The translations under genes and the position numbers were made by a program. 64,000 nt of DNA from Paenibacillus puerhi (lineage in GTDB: Bacteria; Bacillota; Bacilli; Paenibacillales; NBRC-103111), in contig NZ_WUWM01000009.1 in the NCBI RefSeq assembly GCF_009846885.1, positions 124,001 to 188,000 of the forward strand, written 5' to 3'. Of the stretch, positions 36,151-44,263 are shown piece by piece (position 1 is the stretch's first letter; each line of letters begins with the position of its first letter). The notes beneath the pieces are model-generated. The model did not search any database. It was not told where the DNA came from and saw only the letters and a program-made list of their open reading frames with translations.

Positions 36151-36282
36151 AGTCAAGCGGCTCCTCTCGTCCGATCCGCATGCAAGGTCCTTGCGGATCT
36201 GGATGTTAATACTCCGTTTATTTGTTGTACCATATTTCTGAAGGAAGCGCTAACTATGCCATCCCATGTCTTAGTTATCGGC

Positions 36283-36288
36283 TATAAT
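36283..36288 (+). promoter_or_regulatory. -10 box of the WYL regulator gene
   Basis: A perfect TATAAT lies 39 bases before the ATG of the regulator; no good -35 was found. Confidence 0.45.
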
Positions 36289-36326
36289 AAGGAGAGGATA
36301 GGACAGGAATTCGAGGTGGACCGGTA

Positions 36327-37304
36327 ATGAGCAAATCCAAAAGATTGATGGAGCTGATGATCGCTGTCAACAAGAAGCGAAAATTTACGGTTAGAGAGCT
36401 GGCCGAGGAGTTCCAGGTGTCCAAGCGCACGATCATGCGCGATCTGCAAGTGCTGGACGAGCTGGGACTCCCCTTATATGCGGAATATGGCCCTCATGGA
36501 GGATACCGGGTGTTGAATGAACGCTTGCTGCCGCCGATCATGTTCTCGGAGCAGGAAGCGGTCGCGATGTTTTTCGCCTATCAGTCGCTGCAGCATTATG
36601 GAGCTCTGCCGTTTCATGAAGAGGCCGCGAGCGCCTTGACTAAGTTTTATTACTACTTGCCCGAGGACACGAAGCAAAAGATCGATATTATGAAGCATAG
36701 GGTCGTCTTCTGGTCTCCCAAACGGCAGATCCATGCTCCCTACCTGCGACTGCTGCTGGATGCCGCTATGCAGCAGCGCCCTTTGCAGGTTACGTACGAT
36801 TCCAAGGAGGGCGCCAAGGAGCGGGTGCTGCAGCCAGTCGGGGTATATTCGCATAACGGCTTCTGGTATAGCCCGGCATTCTGCTTCCTAAAGAACCGGC
36901 TGCAGCTTTTTCGCGCGGACCGGCTCCTCCATGCGGATTGGGCGGCAGAGGGGCATCCGGTCATGGATATAAGCGGCTTCCCGATCAGCGACTGGTTTCA
37001 ACCGCCAGATGGTCGGTCTTCATCGCAGGGAAGAGCCGAAGGGAGCGAGAAGCTGCAGCTGGAGGCGCGGTTGACTAAGGAGGCTGTGCGCCGGTTTCGG
37101 TGGGAGGCCTGGTTCGAGCGGGAAATGGTTGTAGAGGAAAATGGAGAAGGTCGGATTACTTTGAGCATTCATCCGGACGAGATCGGCTACTTCGCCCAAT
37201 ACTTCGCCGGTCTTGGACCTGGGGTAGTGGTGGAGAAACCGGCTGCGGTCATTAGCGAGATCCGGAACTGGCTGATAGAGCAAAACAAGGCCTACGGCTT
37301 GTAG
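36327..37304 (+). CDS. HTH/WYL-domain transcriptional regulator
   Basis: A 325-residue YafY-type regulator. The N-terminal DeoR-like winged helix (1-65) has FTVRELAEEFQVSKRTIMRDL and the wing GPHGGYRVL. A WYL domain follows (about 140-215) with LQVTYDSKEGAKERVLQPVG, where the WYL core reads FWYSPAF and the basic ligand-binding residues include RLQLFRADRL. The C-terminal WCX part ends at about 320. WYL domains sense nucleic-acid ligands or small molecules. The start has GAGGTGGACCGGTA. No obvious target operon is adjacent; it may regulate the divergent topB. Confidence 0.87.
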   Translation: MSKSKRLMELMIAVNKKRKFTVRELAEEFQVSKRTIMRDLQVLDELGLPLYAEYGPHGGYRVLNERLLPPIMFSEQEAVAMFFAYQSLQHYGALPFHEEAASALTKFYYYLPEDTKQKIDIMKHRVVFWSPKRQIHAPYLRLLLDAAMQQRPLQVTYDSKEGAKERVLQPVGVYSHNGFWYSPAFCFLKNRLQLFRADRLLHADWAAEGHPVMDISGFPISDWFQPPDGRSSSQGRAEGSEKLQLEARLTKEAVRRFRWEAWFEREMVVEENGEGRITLSIHPDEIGYFAQYFAGLGPGVVVEKPAAVISEIRNWLIEQNKAYGL

Positions 37305-37367
37305 GCGGCAGATTCTTGCAAGAAATCCGTTCTCTCCGGCCGGAGATGGCCCATAGCAAGCTGCTAA

Positions 37368-37410
37368 AGAGTCGCGCGACTGGGGGTTAACCCGCAAGGT
37401 CTGCGACTCT
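37368..37410. repeat. Inverted repeat between convergent genes
   Basis: AGAGTCGC (37368-37375) is mirrored by GCGACTCT (37403-37410), with partial pairing in the 27-base loop (GGGTTAACCC). It could be a weak minus-strand terminator; no strong T-run follows on either strand. Confidence 0.45.
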
Positions 37411-37429
37411 ATCGGCTTGTCAGCTTGAT

Positions 37430-37927
37430 TTATCCGGCAGGAATGACGGGGATGTATATCTCGAACTCGCTATGTTCATCCTCTGAACCCGTATAGCGTT
37501 CATCGTACCGTTCAAATTCCGGTGCCGGAGCGCGGGTATACGCTCCGTTCGAGCCGATCCAGCTATAGATCGCCCGATAGGTGTCCCCCAGGCTAGCAAT
37601 CGCGCCCTTGTGAAGAAACGCAGCATAAGTTTGCGGCTTCAGCTCATACGCCTTCATGCCGTCCGGGACGGAAGAGGGACGACCGCTGACCAGCGCGCCT
37701 GCCGCATAATCCAGCGTATCTGAAGGCTCGGGCTTGTCGCATAGCGAGATGCCCAGCGTAACTCCCGTTAAGTCTTCAATCTCACCGATGCGCTCCATGA
37801 ATTGGATCCATTGCGGTACGATCGTGTCGATCGGACCACCGGGCACAAACTTATGGTTTTGCTCCATGCCGACCACATGCAGCGCGTCTACCTTGCGAAT
37901 TTCGGGGGTCATGGTTCTCATGCTCAT
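37430..37927 (-). CDS. GyrI-like/AraC effector-binding domain protein
   Basis: A 165-residue stand-alone effector-binding protein. It has the two-repeat SHS2-like layout: a first half with EIRKVDALHVVGMEQNH and a long helix ending IVPQWIQFMERI, and a second half with YAAGALVSG and the closing strand HSEFEIYIPV. The conserved Glu in the last strand (SEFEIYIP) is typical of GyrI-like domains, which bind small molecules or gyrase. No DNA-binding domain is attached. A CAGGAG site lies ten bases before the ATG. The ligand is unknown. Confidence 0.83.
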   Translation of the reverse strand: MSMRTMTPEIRKVDALHVVGMEQNHKFVPGGPIDTIVPQWIQFMERIGEIEDLTGVTLGISLCDKPEPSDTLDYAAGALVSGRPSSVPDGMKAYELKPQTYAAFLHKGAIASLGDTYRAIYSWIGSNGAYTRAPAPEFERYDERYTGSEDEHSEFEIYIPVIPAG

Positions 37928-38088
37928 AGGGCTCAGACTCCTGTTCTTTTAAGGAATGGGTTGCTTACAAAGCTCACTCTACCATAGAATGTGGTCAGTT
38001 TCTGTCATAGTTGATACGGAAAGCAGCGGACTATATGGAATGGCCTCCAAAAATAACGGCGGCTGCGTGGAGCATATCTGCCCGGACG

Positions 38089-38097
38089 TGCTATAAT
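38089..38097 (+). promoter_or_regulatory. Extended -10 promoter of the methyltransferase operon
   Basis: TGCTATAAT, identical to the extended -10 before the yfmM-like gene, lies 40 bases before the methyltransferase ATG. No -35 is needed for this class and none is seen. Confidence 0.6.
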
Positions 38098-38136
38098 AGC
38101 GTACAACGCCTGGAATTGGGAGAGAGTGAGCGGGGG

Positions 38137-38820
38137 ATGAATCCAAGAGAGCAGTTCGGTTCGATGGATATATATTTATTCGATCAGCTATTGAAAGGAC
38201 GTATCGCGCCCGGTATGCGTTTGCTCGACGCAGGCTGCGGAGATGGGCGCAATCTGGGTTATTTTTTGCGGGAGCGTTATGAGGTCTATGGCGTGGATCG
38301 TTCCGAAGAGGCCATTAAGGCGGTTCGGCAGCAAGCCTCCGGTCTTGAGCCCGAGCAGCTGGAAGAACGCTTCCGGGTCGAGCCTCTGGAGAAGCTGAGC
38401 TTCGCCAATGATTCGTTCGACGTCGTAATCGCGTGCGCCGTTCTGCATTTCGCAGAGCATGACGAGCATTTCAGACAAATGATCACCGAGCTTTGGCGGG
38501 TGCTGAAACCGGGCGGACTGCTGTTTGTCCGTATGGCTTCCTCCATCGGCATCGAGAGCAGGATTATTCCGCTCGGCAACCGCCGGTATGCGCTGCCGGA
38601 CGGCAGCGAGCGGTACTTGGCCGACCAGGAGTTTTTGCACAAGTGGACGGACAAGCTGCACGGGTTATTTCTGGAGCCCATCAAAACCGTTCAGGTGGAG
38701 CAGTTGCGTTCGATGACGACCTGGTGTGTGAAGAAGCCTCATATCTTATTCTTCGATCCCATCGAAGAAAGCGCCGTCGAGTACGAAGAACAGGTACAAG
38801 AGGAGAGAGAAGAAGGATGA
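38137..38820 (+). CDS. Class I SAM-dependent methyltransferase
   Basis: A 227-residue methyltransferase. Motif I is LLDAGCGDGRNLGYFL (about 29-44), motif II VYGVDRSEEAI, and motif IV FDVVIACAVLHFAEHDEHF, with a post-motif LWRVLKPGGLLFVR. The substrate is not evident. The ATG begins MNPREQFGSMDIYLFDQ, the usual N-terminus of this type; the open frame upstream crosses the promoter and was dropped. A ribosome site is only weakly seen. The stop overlaps the start of the nitrilase gene (ATGA), so the three genes to 40361 form an operon. Confidence 0.88.
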   Translation: MNPREQFGSMDIYLFDQLLKGRIAPGMRLLDAGCGDGRNLGYFLRERYEVYGVDRSEEAIKAVRQQASGLEPEQLEERFRVEPLEKLSFANDSFDVVIACAVLHFAEHDEHFRQMITELWRVLKPGGLLFVRMASSIGIESRIIPLGNRRYALPDGSERYLADQEFLHKWTDKLHGLFLEPIKTVQVEQLRSMTTWCVKKPHILFFDPIEESAVEYEEQVQEEREEG

Positions 38821-39680
38821 AAATCAGAGTTTCCGCGGTCCAATATCATCTGCGCACCATTGACAGCTTTGACGACTTCGCCGCCCAGGTGGAGCATTAT
38901 GTCAAAACGGCTGCCGAATTCGATGCCGAATTCGTCTTGTTTCCGGAGCTGTTTACGACTCAGCTGCTGTCCATAGGCAAGCCGGATAACCGTCGCGAGG
39001 GACTTCCCATTACGGCGCTGCCTGGCTTTACCGAAGCCTATGAGGAGCTGTTCAGCCGGTTAGCCCGCTCCACGGGCATGCATCTGATCGGCGGCACGCA
39101 TATTGTCGAGGAAGGCGGCAGGTTGTACAACGCGGCTTACCTGTTCTACCCGGACGGAAGGATGGTTACGCAGCGGAAGCTGCATATCACGCCTTCCGAA
39201 GTCAAAGCGTGGGCGATGGGCGCAGGGGATGCCTTATCGGTATTCGACACCGATAAAGGCCGGATCGCATTGTTGACCTGCTATGATATCGAGTTTCCGG
39301 AAATTGTACGTATGGCGAAAGCGAGAGGCGCGGATGTCATTTTTTGTCCTTCCTGTACGGACGACCGCCACGGTTTTCATCGGGTGCGCTACACCTGCCA
39401 TGCCCGGGCTATCGAAAATCAGGTGTATGTGGTCACGACGGGAACCGTTGGTTCGCTGCCCACCGTTGATTTCATGCGCGGCAACTATGGGCAGGCTGCG
39501 ATCCTTACGCCCAATGACGTTCCTTTCCCGCCAGGCGGCGTGATGACGGCCGGCGAAATCAACGGCGATATGATCATCACCGGAGACCTGGACCTGGAGC
39601 TTCTCTATGAAGTGCGGGAGAAGGGATCGGTTACCACCTGGCGCGATCGCCGTACGGACCTGTATACGGACTGGAGTTAG
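38817..39680 (+). CDS. Carbon-nitrogen hydrolase (nitrilase superfamily)
   Basis: A 287-residue amidase-type enzyme. The catalytic triad is visible: Glu44 in FVLFPELF, Lys121 in RKLHITPSE and Cys155 in LLTCYDIEFPE. Substrates in the superfamily are amides, carbamoyl compounds or nitriles; none can be chosen here. The ATG overlaps the methyltransferase stop. An acetyltransferase gene follows after 12 bases. In Bacillus YhcX, as I recall, an acetyltransferase and a nitrilase domain are fused in one protein, so these two separate genes may be the split version. Confidence 0.92.
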   Translation: MKIRVSAVQYHLRTIDSFDDFAAQVEHYVKTAAEFDAEFVLFPELFTTQLLSIGKPDNRREGLPITALPGFTEAYEELFSRLARSTGMHLIGGTHIVEEGGRLYNAAYLFYPDGRMVTQRKLHITPSEVKAWAMGAGDALSVFDTDKGRIALLTCYDIEFPEIVRMAKARGADVIFCPSCTDDRHGFHRVRYTCHARAIENQVYVVTTGTVGSLPTVDFMRGNYGQAAILTPNDVPFPPGGVMTAGEINGDMIITGDLDLELLYEVREKGSVTTWRDRRTDLYTDWS

Positions 39681-39692
39681 GAAGGAGGCGCG

Positions 39693-40361
39693 ATGACCAT
39701 GTACCGGAAGGAGCTCTTCGTATTTGATGGAGACCGGCCGCTGAAAGCAGTGATCCGTCCTTATACCGAGGCGGATTTTGAGGCGTTGATCCAGATTCAA
39801 CGGGAGAGCTTTCCTCCGCCATTTCCCGAAGAGCTGTGGTGGACAAAGGAACAGCTAGGCAACCACGTGAGGCTTTTCCCCGAGGGGGCGCTATGCGTGG
39901 AGGCGGATGGAGAAATTGTCGCTTCGATGACCGGGCTTCTCGTGGATTACGATCCTGGAGATCCGGATCATACGTGGGCGGAGATCACGGATTCCGGCTA
40001 TATAACGACGCATCGTCCCGATGGCAATACCCTATATGTTGTCGATATCGGCGCCCGACCGTCCTATCGCAAGCTCGGCCTCGGGAAATGGCTGATGCTT
40101 TCGATGTATGAGGTTGTGGTCCGGTTGCAGCTGAAGCGGCTGCTCGGCGGTGGCCGAATCCCCGGCTATGGCCGGGTAGCGGACGAAATGTCGCCTGAAG
40201 CTTATGTGGAGGCGGTACTCCGGGGAACGCGCCGGGATCCGGTCATGACTTTCCTGCTCAAATGCGGCAGAACGCCGGTCAAGCTGGTCGCGGATTATTT
40301 GGAGGATGAAGAGTCGCGAAATTATGCGATGCTGATGGAATGGAAAAATCCTTTTCATTAA
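39693..40361 (+). CDS. GNAT-family N-acetyltransferase
   Basis: A 222-residue acetyltransferase. The GNAT core spans about 18-170: AVIRPYTEADFEALIQIQ start, a beta strand ALCVEADGEIVASMTG, the strand YVVDIGARPSYRKLGLGKWL with the acetyl-CoA-binding R/K-x-x-G-L-G-K loop (125-134), then a long C-terminal part (GRVADEMSPEAYVEAVLRG). The C-terminal extension is longer than in minimal GNATs. It follows the nitrilase by 12 bases with a GGAAGGAGGC site. Probably acts on the same substrate class as the nitrilase. Confidence 0.88.
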   Translation: MTMYRKELFVFDGDRPLKAVIRPYTEADFEALIQIQRESFPPPFPEELWWTKEQLGNHVRLFPEGALCVEADGEIVASMTGLLVDYDPGDPDHTWAEITDSGYITTHRPDGNTLYVVDIGARPSYRKLGLGKWLMLSMYEVVVRLQLKRLLGGGRIPGYGRVADEMSPEAYVEAVLRGTRRDPVMTFLLKCGRTPVKLVADYLEDEESRNYAMLMEWKNPFH

Positions 40362-40378
40362 CAACCAAGTACATGTGG

Positions 40379-40415
40379 AAAGTCTGTAGATGCGAATGCT
40401 CTGCAGGCTTTTTAT
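40379..40415 (+). terminator. Terminator after the acetyltransferase
   Basis: AAAGTCTGTAG (40379-40389) pairs with CTGCAGGCTTT (40401-40411) including two wobble pairs, followed by TTATTT. It separates the operon from the MFS gene. Confidence 0.75.
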
Positions 40416-40466
40416 TTGACTTCAACAAAAATAAGCTTCGACATGTAAACTTAATATACATTTTTA

Positions 40467-40511
40467 TTGACTATGTATGTTATGGGGACGATAATGAGAC
40501 GTACATACATA
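40467..40511 (+). promoter_or_regulatory. MFS-gene promoter flanked by an inverted-repeat operator
   Basis: TTGACT (40467-40472), a 17-base spacer and GATAAT (40490-40495) make a near-consensus sigma-A promoter. TATGTATGT (40472-40480) and ACATACATA (40503-40511) are a perfect 9-base inverted repeat that overlaps the -35 end and the transcription start. This is the usual place for a TetR- or MarR-type repressor site. No regulator gene is adjacent. Confidence 0.75.
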
Positions 40512-40557
40512 ACCGCGCTTCGAATATGGAGGGCGGAATAGAAAGAAGGAATGTACG

Positions 40558-41943
40558 ATGACCGCCATACCGCAAGCTCAGCAAAGCCAGTCCGGAGAGA
40601 AGCTGCTTCGCGTCCTTGTTTTTACTTTGATTTTGTCGGTGATGAATGCCTCTATGTTCACCGTCGTCCTGCCGGAGATCAGCAGGCAATTCCAGCTGTC
40701 GGCCTCGCAGGTGAGCTGGATTATCACGAGCTATATGATCGTTTACGCCATAGGATCGATGACCTTCGGCAAGCTGGCGGATAAATACCGTTTGAAGGAC
40801 CTGATTACCATCGGGCTGATCTTCTTTGCCTTGGGCTCGATCGTCGGACTTGCGGCTACCCAGTTCTGGATGATTATCGCCGGGCGGGTTCTGCAAGCAG
40901 CCGGCGCTTCCGTCATTCCGGCCACGGCGATGATCATACCGATCCGTTACTTCGCCCCGGAGCAGCGCGGCCGGGCACTGGGGACGACGGCGATCGGCTT
41001 GTCTCTCGGAGCCGCACTGGGTCCTATCGTGTCGGGGTTTGTGACCAGCTTTGCCAGCTGGCGTCTGTTATTTGCCTTGTCTATACTGGCGCTGCTCACG
41101 CTGCCGTTCTACCGCAAATATCTGGATGACGAACGGGGGCAAGCCGGCCGAATTGATTTTATCGGGGGCATGCTGCTGGCGTTGGCTGTAGCGGCGCTTC
41201 TGCTGGCCATTACGCTTGCAGCCTGGCTTCTGCTGGCAGCCGGCATCGTGCTCTTGGTTCTGTTCGTCGTGCGCATCCGGACGACCGCTGAGCCATTCGT
41301 TCAGCCGTCGCTGTTTCGAAACAAAGCCTATGTCTCTGGCCTTCTGATCGCCTTCCTGGCGACCAGCTTCAGCTTTGGCATCGCCTTTACCATTCCCCAA
41401 CTGCTGGCAACGATCAATCATGTCAGTCCGGCTGTCATCGGCTTTCTGATGTTTCCGGCGGCGATTTCCTCGGCCTTGCTGGGTCGAAAAGGCGGAAAGC
41501 TGGCTGATGAGCGGGGGAATTCCTATCTGGTGTACACCGCATCGTCGCTGCTGCTGCTTTGTTTTCTTAGCCTTTCTACGGTTGCGGGACTGTCCCCCTA
41601 CTTGGTTGCCTTATTTCTAATCTTTGGGTTTGTCGGGCAAACCTTCATGCAGATTGCGATGTCGAATACGGTATCCCGCACGCTTGCTAAAGATCAGACC
41701 GGAATCGGCATGGGGTTGTTCTCCATGTTGAACTTCATCGCCGGCGCGTCCGCTACAGCCGTGCTCGGCAAAATCCTGGACCTTAAAGGAGCATCGATCC
41801 GCTTTAATCCGTTCGTTGACGGACGAGAAGGCATCCTGTTCAGCAATATATTTCTGGTGCTAGCTCTGCTGCTGGCGTTGGTTATCTTGCTTTACGCGCT
41901 GCTTTTCGGCAAGAAGAAGCTGGTGGCTCAGAAGGCGGGATAG
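40558..41943 (+). CDS. MFS drug exporter, DHA2-like
   Basis: A 461-residue major facilitator protein. The first half contains TM1 with LILSVMNASMFTVVLPEI, motif A GKLADKYRLKDLITIG after TM2, and the antiporter motif C region ALGPIVSGFV in TM5. About 14 hydrophobic segments are visible, and the size fits the TetK/TetL-like part of the DHA2 group. Substrate unknown; I do not call tetracycline resistance. The ATG follows GAAAGAAGGAATGTACG. Its promoter lies inside an inverted repeat, so expression is probably inducible by a drug-sensing repressor. Confidence 0.88.
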   Translation: MTAIPQAQQSQSGEKLLRVLVFTLILSVMNASMFTVVLPEISRQFQLSASQVSWIITSYMIVYAIGSMTFGKLADKYRLKDLITIGLIFFALGSIVGLAATQFWMIIAGRVLQAAGASVIPATAMIIPIRYFAPEQRGRALGTTAIGLSLGAALGPIVSGFVTSFASWRLLFALSILALLTLPFYRKYLDDERGQAGRIDFIGGMLLALAVAALLLAITLAAWLLLAAGIVLLVLFVVRIRTTAEPFVQPSLFRNKAYVSGLLIAFLATSFSFGIAFTIPQLLATINHVSPAVIGFLMFPAAISSALLGRKGGKLADERGNSYLVYTASSLLLLCFLSLSTVAGLSPYLVALFLIFGFVGQTFMQIAMSNTVSRTLAKDQTGIGMGLFSMLNFIAGASATAVLGKILDLKGASIRFNPFVDGREGILFSNIFLVLALLLALVILLYALLFGKKKLVAQKAG

Positions 41944-42063
41944 CTGGAAGCTCCCGAGGAGAAGGCGTCGTCGAAGGTGTCCGCGAAGCGTATCGTTTAA
42001 ATGTCCTTCATCTCGGCAACACTGGACCTTGAGTGTCATGCTGCTGATGAAGGAGGGTCGAAC

Positions 42064-42696
42064 ATGAAAACTAGTACATTGCGCAAGCTCGGAGCGATGG
42101 GGTTGGCCTTGTTCCTCACGGCCGGCTGCGAGAGCGCAAAGCTTCCATGGATGGGTGCGGATGCTCAGCCCAAGCGGGGGCATGAATCTCGTCAAGTCGA
42201 AGGAAGCACGGCTGTGATGGCTGCGGAAAACCCGGAGGGAGCCCTGCAAGTCCGGCTGCTGGGGACGAAGGGGGAGGCTCTCGGCCAGGTGCTCCTGACC
42301 CAAGAATCCGCTGGAGTAAGACTGCTGGGAGAAGTTCAAGGGCTCACGGCCGGCGAGCATGGATTTCATATCCATGAACAAGGAGCCTGCGTAGCGCCGG
42401 ATTTTACATCGGCGGGGGGCCATTTTAACCCGGACGGGCATGACCATGGAGCGGAAAGCGCGGGTGGGGCGCATGCCGGCGATCTGCCCAATCTGGTCGC
42501 GGACAAGCAGGGGAAGGCTCGCATCGAGGTAGTAGCTAAGGCAGTTACTCTGGAACGGGGTAAACCAAATTCCTTGCTGAAGGAAGGCGGGACTTCGCTG
42601 GTCATCCATGAGAAGCCCGATGATTACAAGTCGGCGCCGGCCGGCAATGCGGGAGCACGTATCGGTTGCGGCGTAATCCAGAACAAATCCGAATAA
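42064..42696 (+). CDS. sodC: Cu/Zn superoxide dismutase, lipoprotein
   Basis: A 210-residue surface-anchored SodC. The signal ends in the lipobox LTAGC (Cys22). Copper ligands are His102 and His104 (GFHIHEQGAC), His120 and His182 (LVIHEKPDDY); zinc ligands are His120, His128, His137 and Asp140 (HAGDLPN). The disulfide pair is Cys109-Cys202, and Arg199 in GARIGCG guides superoxide. All ligands are intact, so an active enzyme is expected, unlike some Bacillus homologues reported to lack a copper ligand. A GAAGGAGGGTCGAAC site precedes the ATG. Confidence 0.93.
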   Translation: MKTSTLRKLGAMGLALFLTAGCESAKLPWMGADAQPKRGHESRQVEGSTAVMAAENPEGALQVRLLGTKGEALGQVLLTQESAGVRLLGEVQGLTAGEHGFHIHEQGACVAPDFTSAGGHFNPDGHDHGAESAGGAHAGDLPNLVADKQGKARIEVVAKAVTLERGKPNSLLKEGGTSLVIHEKPDDYKSAPAGNAGARIGCGVIQNKSE

Positions 42697-42720
42697 GTCC
42701 GCCGGTTTCCGCAATACCAG

Positions 42721-42779
42721 GAAGCCCAAGAAGCACGCCTATCGTCCCGTTCGGGATGTAGGCGTGCTTCTTGGGCTTC
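42721..42779. terminator. Long perfect hairpin between convergent genes
   Basis: Two perfect 21-base arms (42721-42741 and 42759-42779) enclose an inner TCCCG-TT-CGGGA stem, giving a stem of about 27 pairs. There is no T-run. It lies between sodC and the minus-strand glycosyltransferase and probably stops both transcripts, possibly by structure alone. Confidence 0.7.
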
Positions 42780-42787
42780 AATAAGTG

Positions 42788-44254
42788 CTACTTCTTGTCG
42801 TAAAGAAGATTTAGTACGGTTCTTTGTTCGTCAATAAGTCGCTGCGGCTTCTGCAGCTGGTCCGCATACGGATATTGCTCGGCCAAATGACGGTACATAC
42901 GGGCCGCATCTCCGAAGCGTCCGACGGCTCGCGCGATATCGGCGAGGGAAGCATCCGCCTTCCATCGTCCGATTTCGTAATCCGGGGTCACGGTTCCCCG
43001 GTAGGTGGAGAATCCGAGCTTGGCCTGCGAGAGGCTCGATTCCGCTTCCCGATAGAGCGCATAGCCTTGCTTCAGCTTGGCCATCGCCCGGTAGAACAGC
43101 GCGTCCGGAAAGTCGGGATGTAGGGCCAGCGCCTTCTCGCAGTTTTCTTCAACGGCGATCCAATCCGCTTCAGCGGCGTTGATCTTCGCAGTCAGCATAT
43201 AGACGTCGAGCAGACGGGCGAACGACGGTACGTGCCTGGCAGCGGCTTCCGCCATCGACAGGCTCGCTTTCGCCTGCTCGGGAAGATCGGCCGCCAGCGA
43301 TTCCCGGGCATGGTACAGCCACCAGCCAGGGTTCTCCGGCTGCTCCTGCGTCATCATATCCAGCAGCGTCAGATTGCGGGTGACTTTGTTTTTAGCCGCG
43401 ACCACAGCTGGCTCATAGCCGTCATGCTGCACCCGGATCCGGACAGGCTGTCGATAGGCAGCGAAGTTGAAAGCATCCCCGTCAACAGGACCGATCTGTT
43501 CATGCACCCTTCCATGATACTGTAATCCGCGGCGCAGCGGGAATAATCGGGCCTGCGAAAATTCATGCCTAACCGCTCCCTGTATCTGATTCATCTGCCA
43601 GATGTTCAGAATCGGCGTATAGGGGATGTCATCGAACAAACCGGCGGCCTCACGAACAACGTCCCTATCCTCTTCATACAAATATTCGTCCGCATCGATC
43701 CAAAGCACCCAGTCTGCCTGCATGTGACGCATCCCTTCGTTGCGGAGCTCGGCAAAGCTGTTGTGCCAGGGGACGAGGATCGTCTTGACCTCCGGAAAGT
43801 CTGCCGCGATAGACAGCGTCCGGTCGGTCGACCCGCTGTCGACTAGGATGATCTCATCGGCAGCTCCGCGAACACTGGCGAGGCATCTGGCGATCGTGCG
43901 CTCCTCGTCTCTTGCGATGATCCCGATCGCCAGAGAAACAGGCTTGGTTCGAAGCAGGAGCTCGATATCCTCGCGACGGGGGCCTGGCGGGGCATGCTCG
44001 AGATGACGATGCACATGGGCGACCCAATCCGCTTGCGGGTCCAGCAGCCAGGCTCGGCCGAAGGCGCGCTTGGCTGCGGAGCCGAAGCCCTGATGGAGCA
44101 GAGCTTCGGCCAGCAAGGTCCAGCTCTGCGGAGCAAGAGGCTGCTGGCGGATGGAGAGTGTGGCCTCACGTTCCGCATCGGCATAGCGCTGCTGCTTCAG
44201 GTGATCGATGATGCCGGTATAATCGATTCCAGCCATGCTTGGGTTACTTGTCAT
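42788..44254 (-). CDS. TPR-containing family 2 glycosyltransferase
   Basis: A 488-residue cytoplasmic enzyme. TPR-like helices fill about 10-90; a GT2 catalytic domain follows with SLAIGIIARDEERTIARCL (107-125), the UDP-sugar site VDSGSTD (138-144) and the metal-binding DAD in LWIDADEYL (187-189). A second TPR region covers about 300-480 (WLYHARESLAADLP, ALFYRAMAKLKQG). TPR-GT2 proteins include protein glycosylators. It starts nine bases after the stop of the giant repeat-protein gene, on the same strand, so both are one operon and the repeat protein is an obvious candidate acceptor (inference). The ribosome site is weak. Confidence 0.88.
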   Translation of the reverse strand: MTSNPSMAGIDYTGIIDHLKQQRYADAEREATLSIRQQPLAPQSWTLLAEALLHQGFGSAAKRAFGRAWLLDPQADWVAHVHRHLEHAPPGPRREDIELLLRTKPVSLAIGIIARDEERTIARCLASVRGAADEIILVDSGSTDRTLSIAADFPEVKTILVPWHNSFAELRNEGMRHMQADWVLWIDADEYLYEEDRDVVREAAGLFDDIPYTPILNIWQMNQIQGAVRHEFSQARLFPLRRGLQYHGRVHEQIGPVDGDAFNFAAYRQPVRIRVQHDGYEPAVVAAKNKVTRNLTLLDMMTQEQPENPGWWLYHARESLAADLPEQAKASLSMAEAAARHVPSFARLLDVYMLTAKINAAEADWIAVEENCEKALALHPDFPDALFYRAMAKLKQGYALYREAESSLSQAKLGFSTYRGTVTPDYEIGRWKADASLADIARAVGRFGDAARMYRHLAEQYPYADQLQKPQRLIDEQRTVLNLLYDKK

Positions 44255-44263
44255 ATCGCGTAA

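Noticed and set aside
36256..36327. A 23-codon frame ending at the start of the WYL regulator gene, possibly a leader peptide
   Set aside because: It has no ribosome site and contains the TATAAT promoter box, so it is most likely untranslated.
40558..41943. Calling the MFS exporter a tetracycline pump
   Set aside because: Size and fold fit, but no tetracycline-specific residues can be recognised by eye; only a general DHA2 call is supported.
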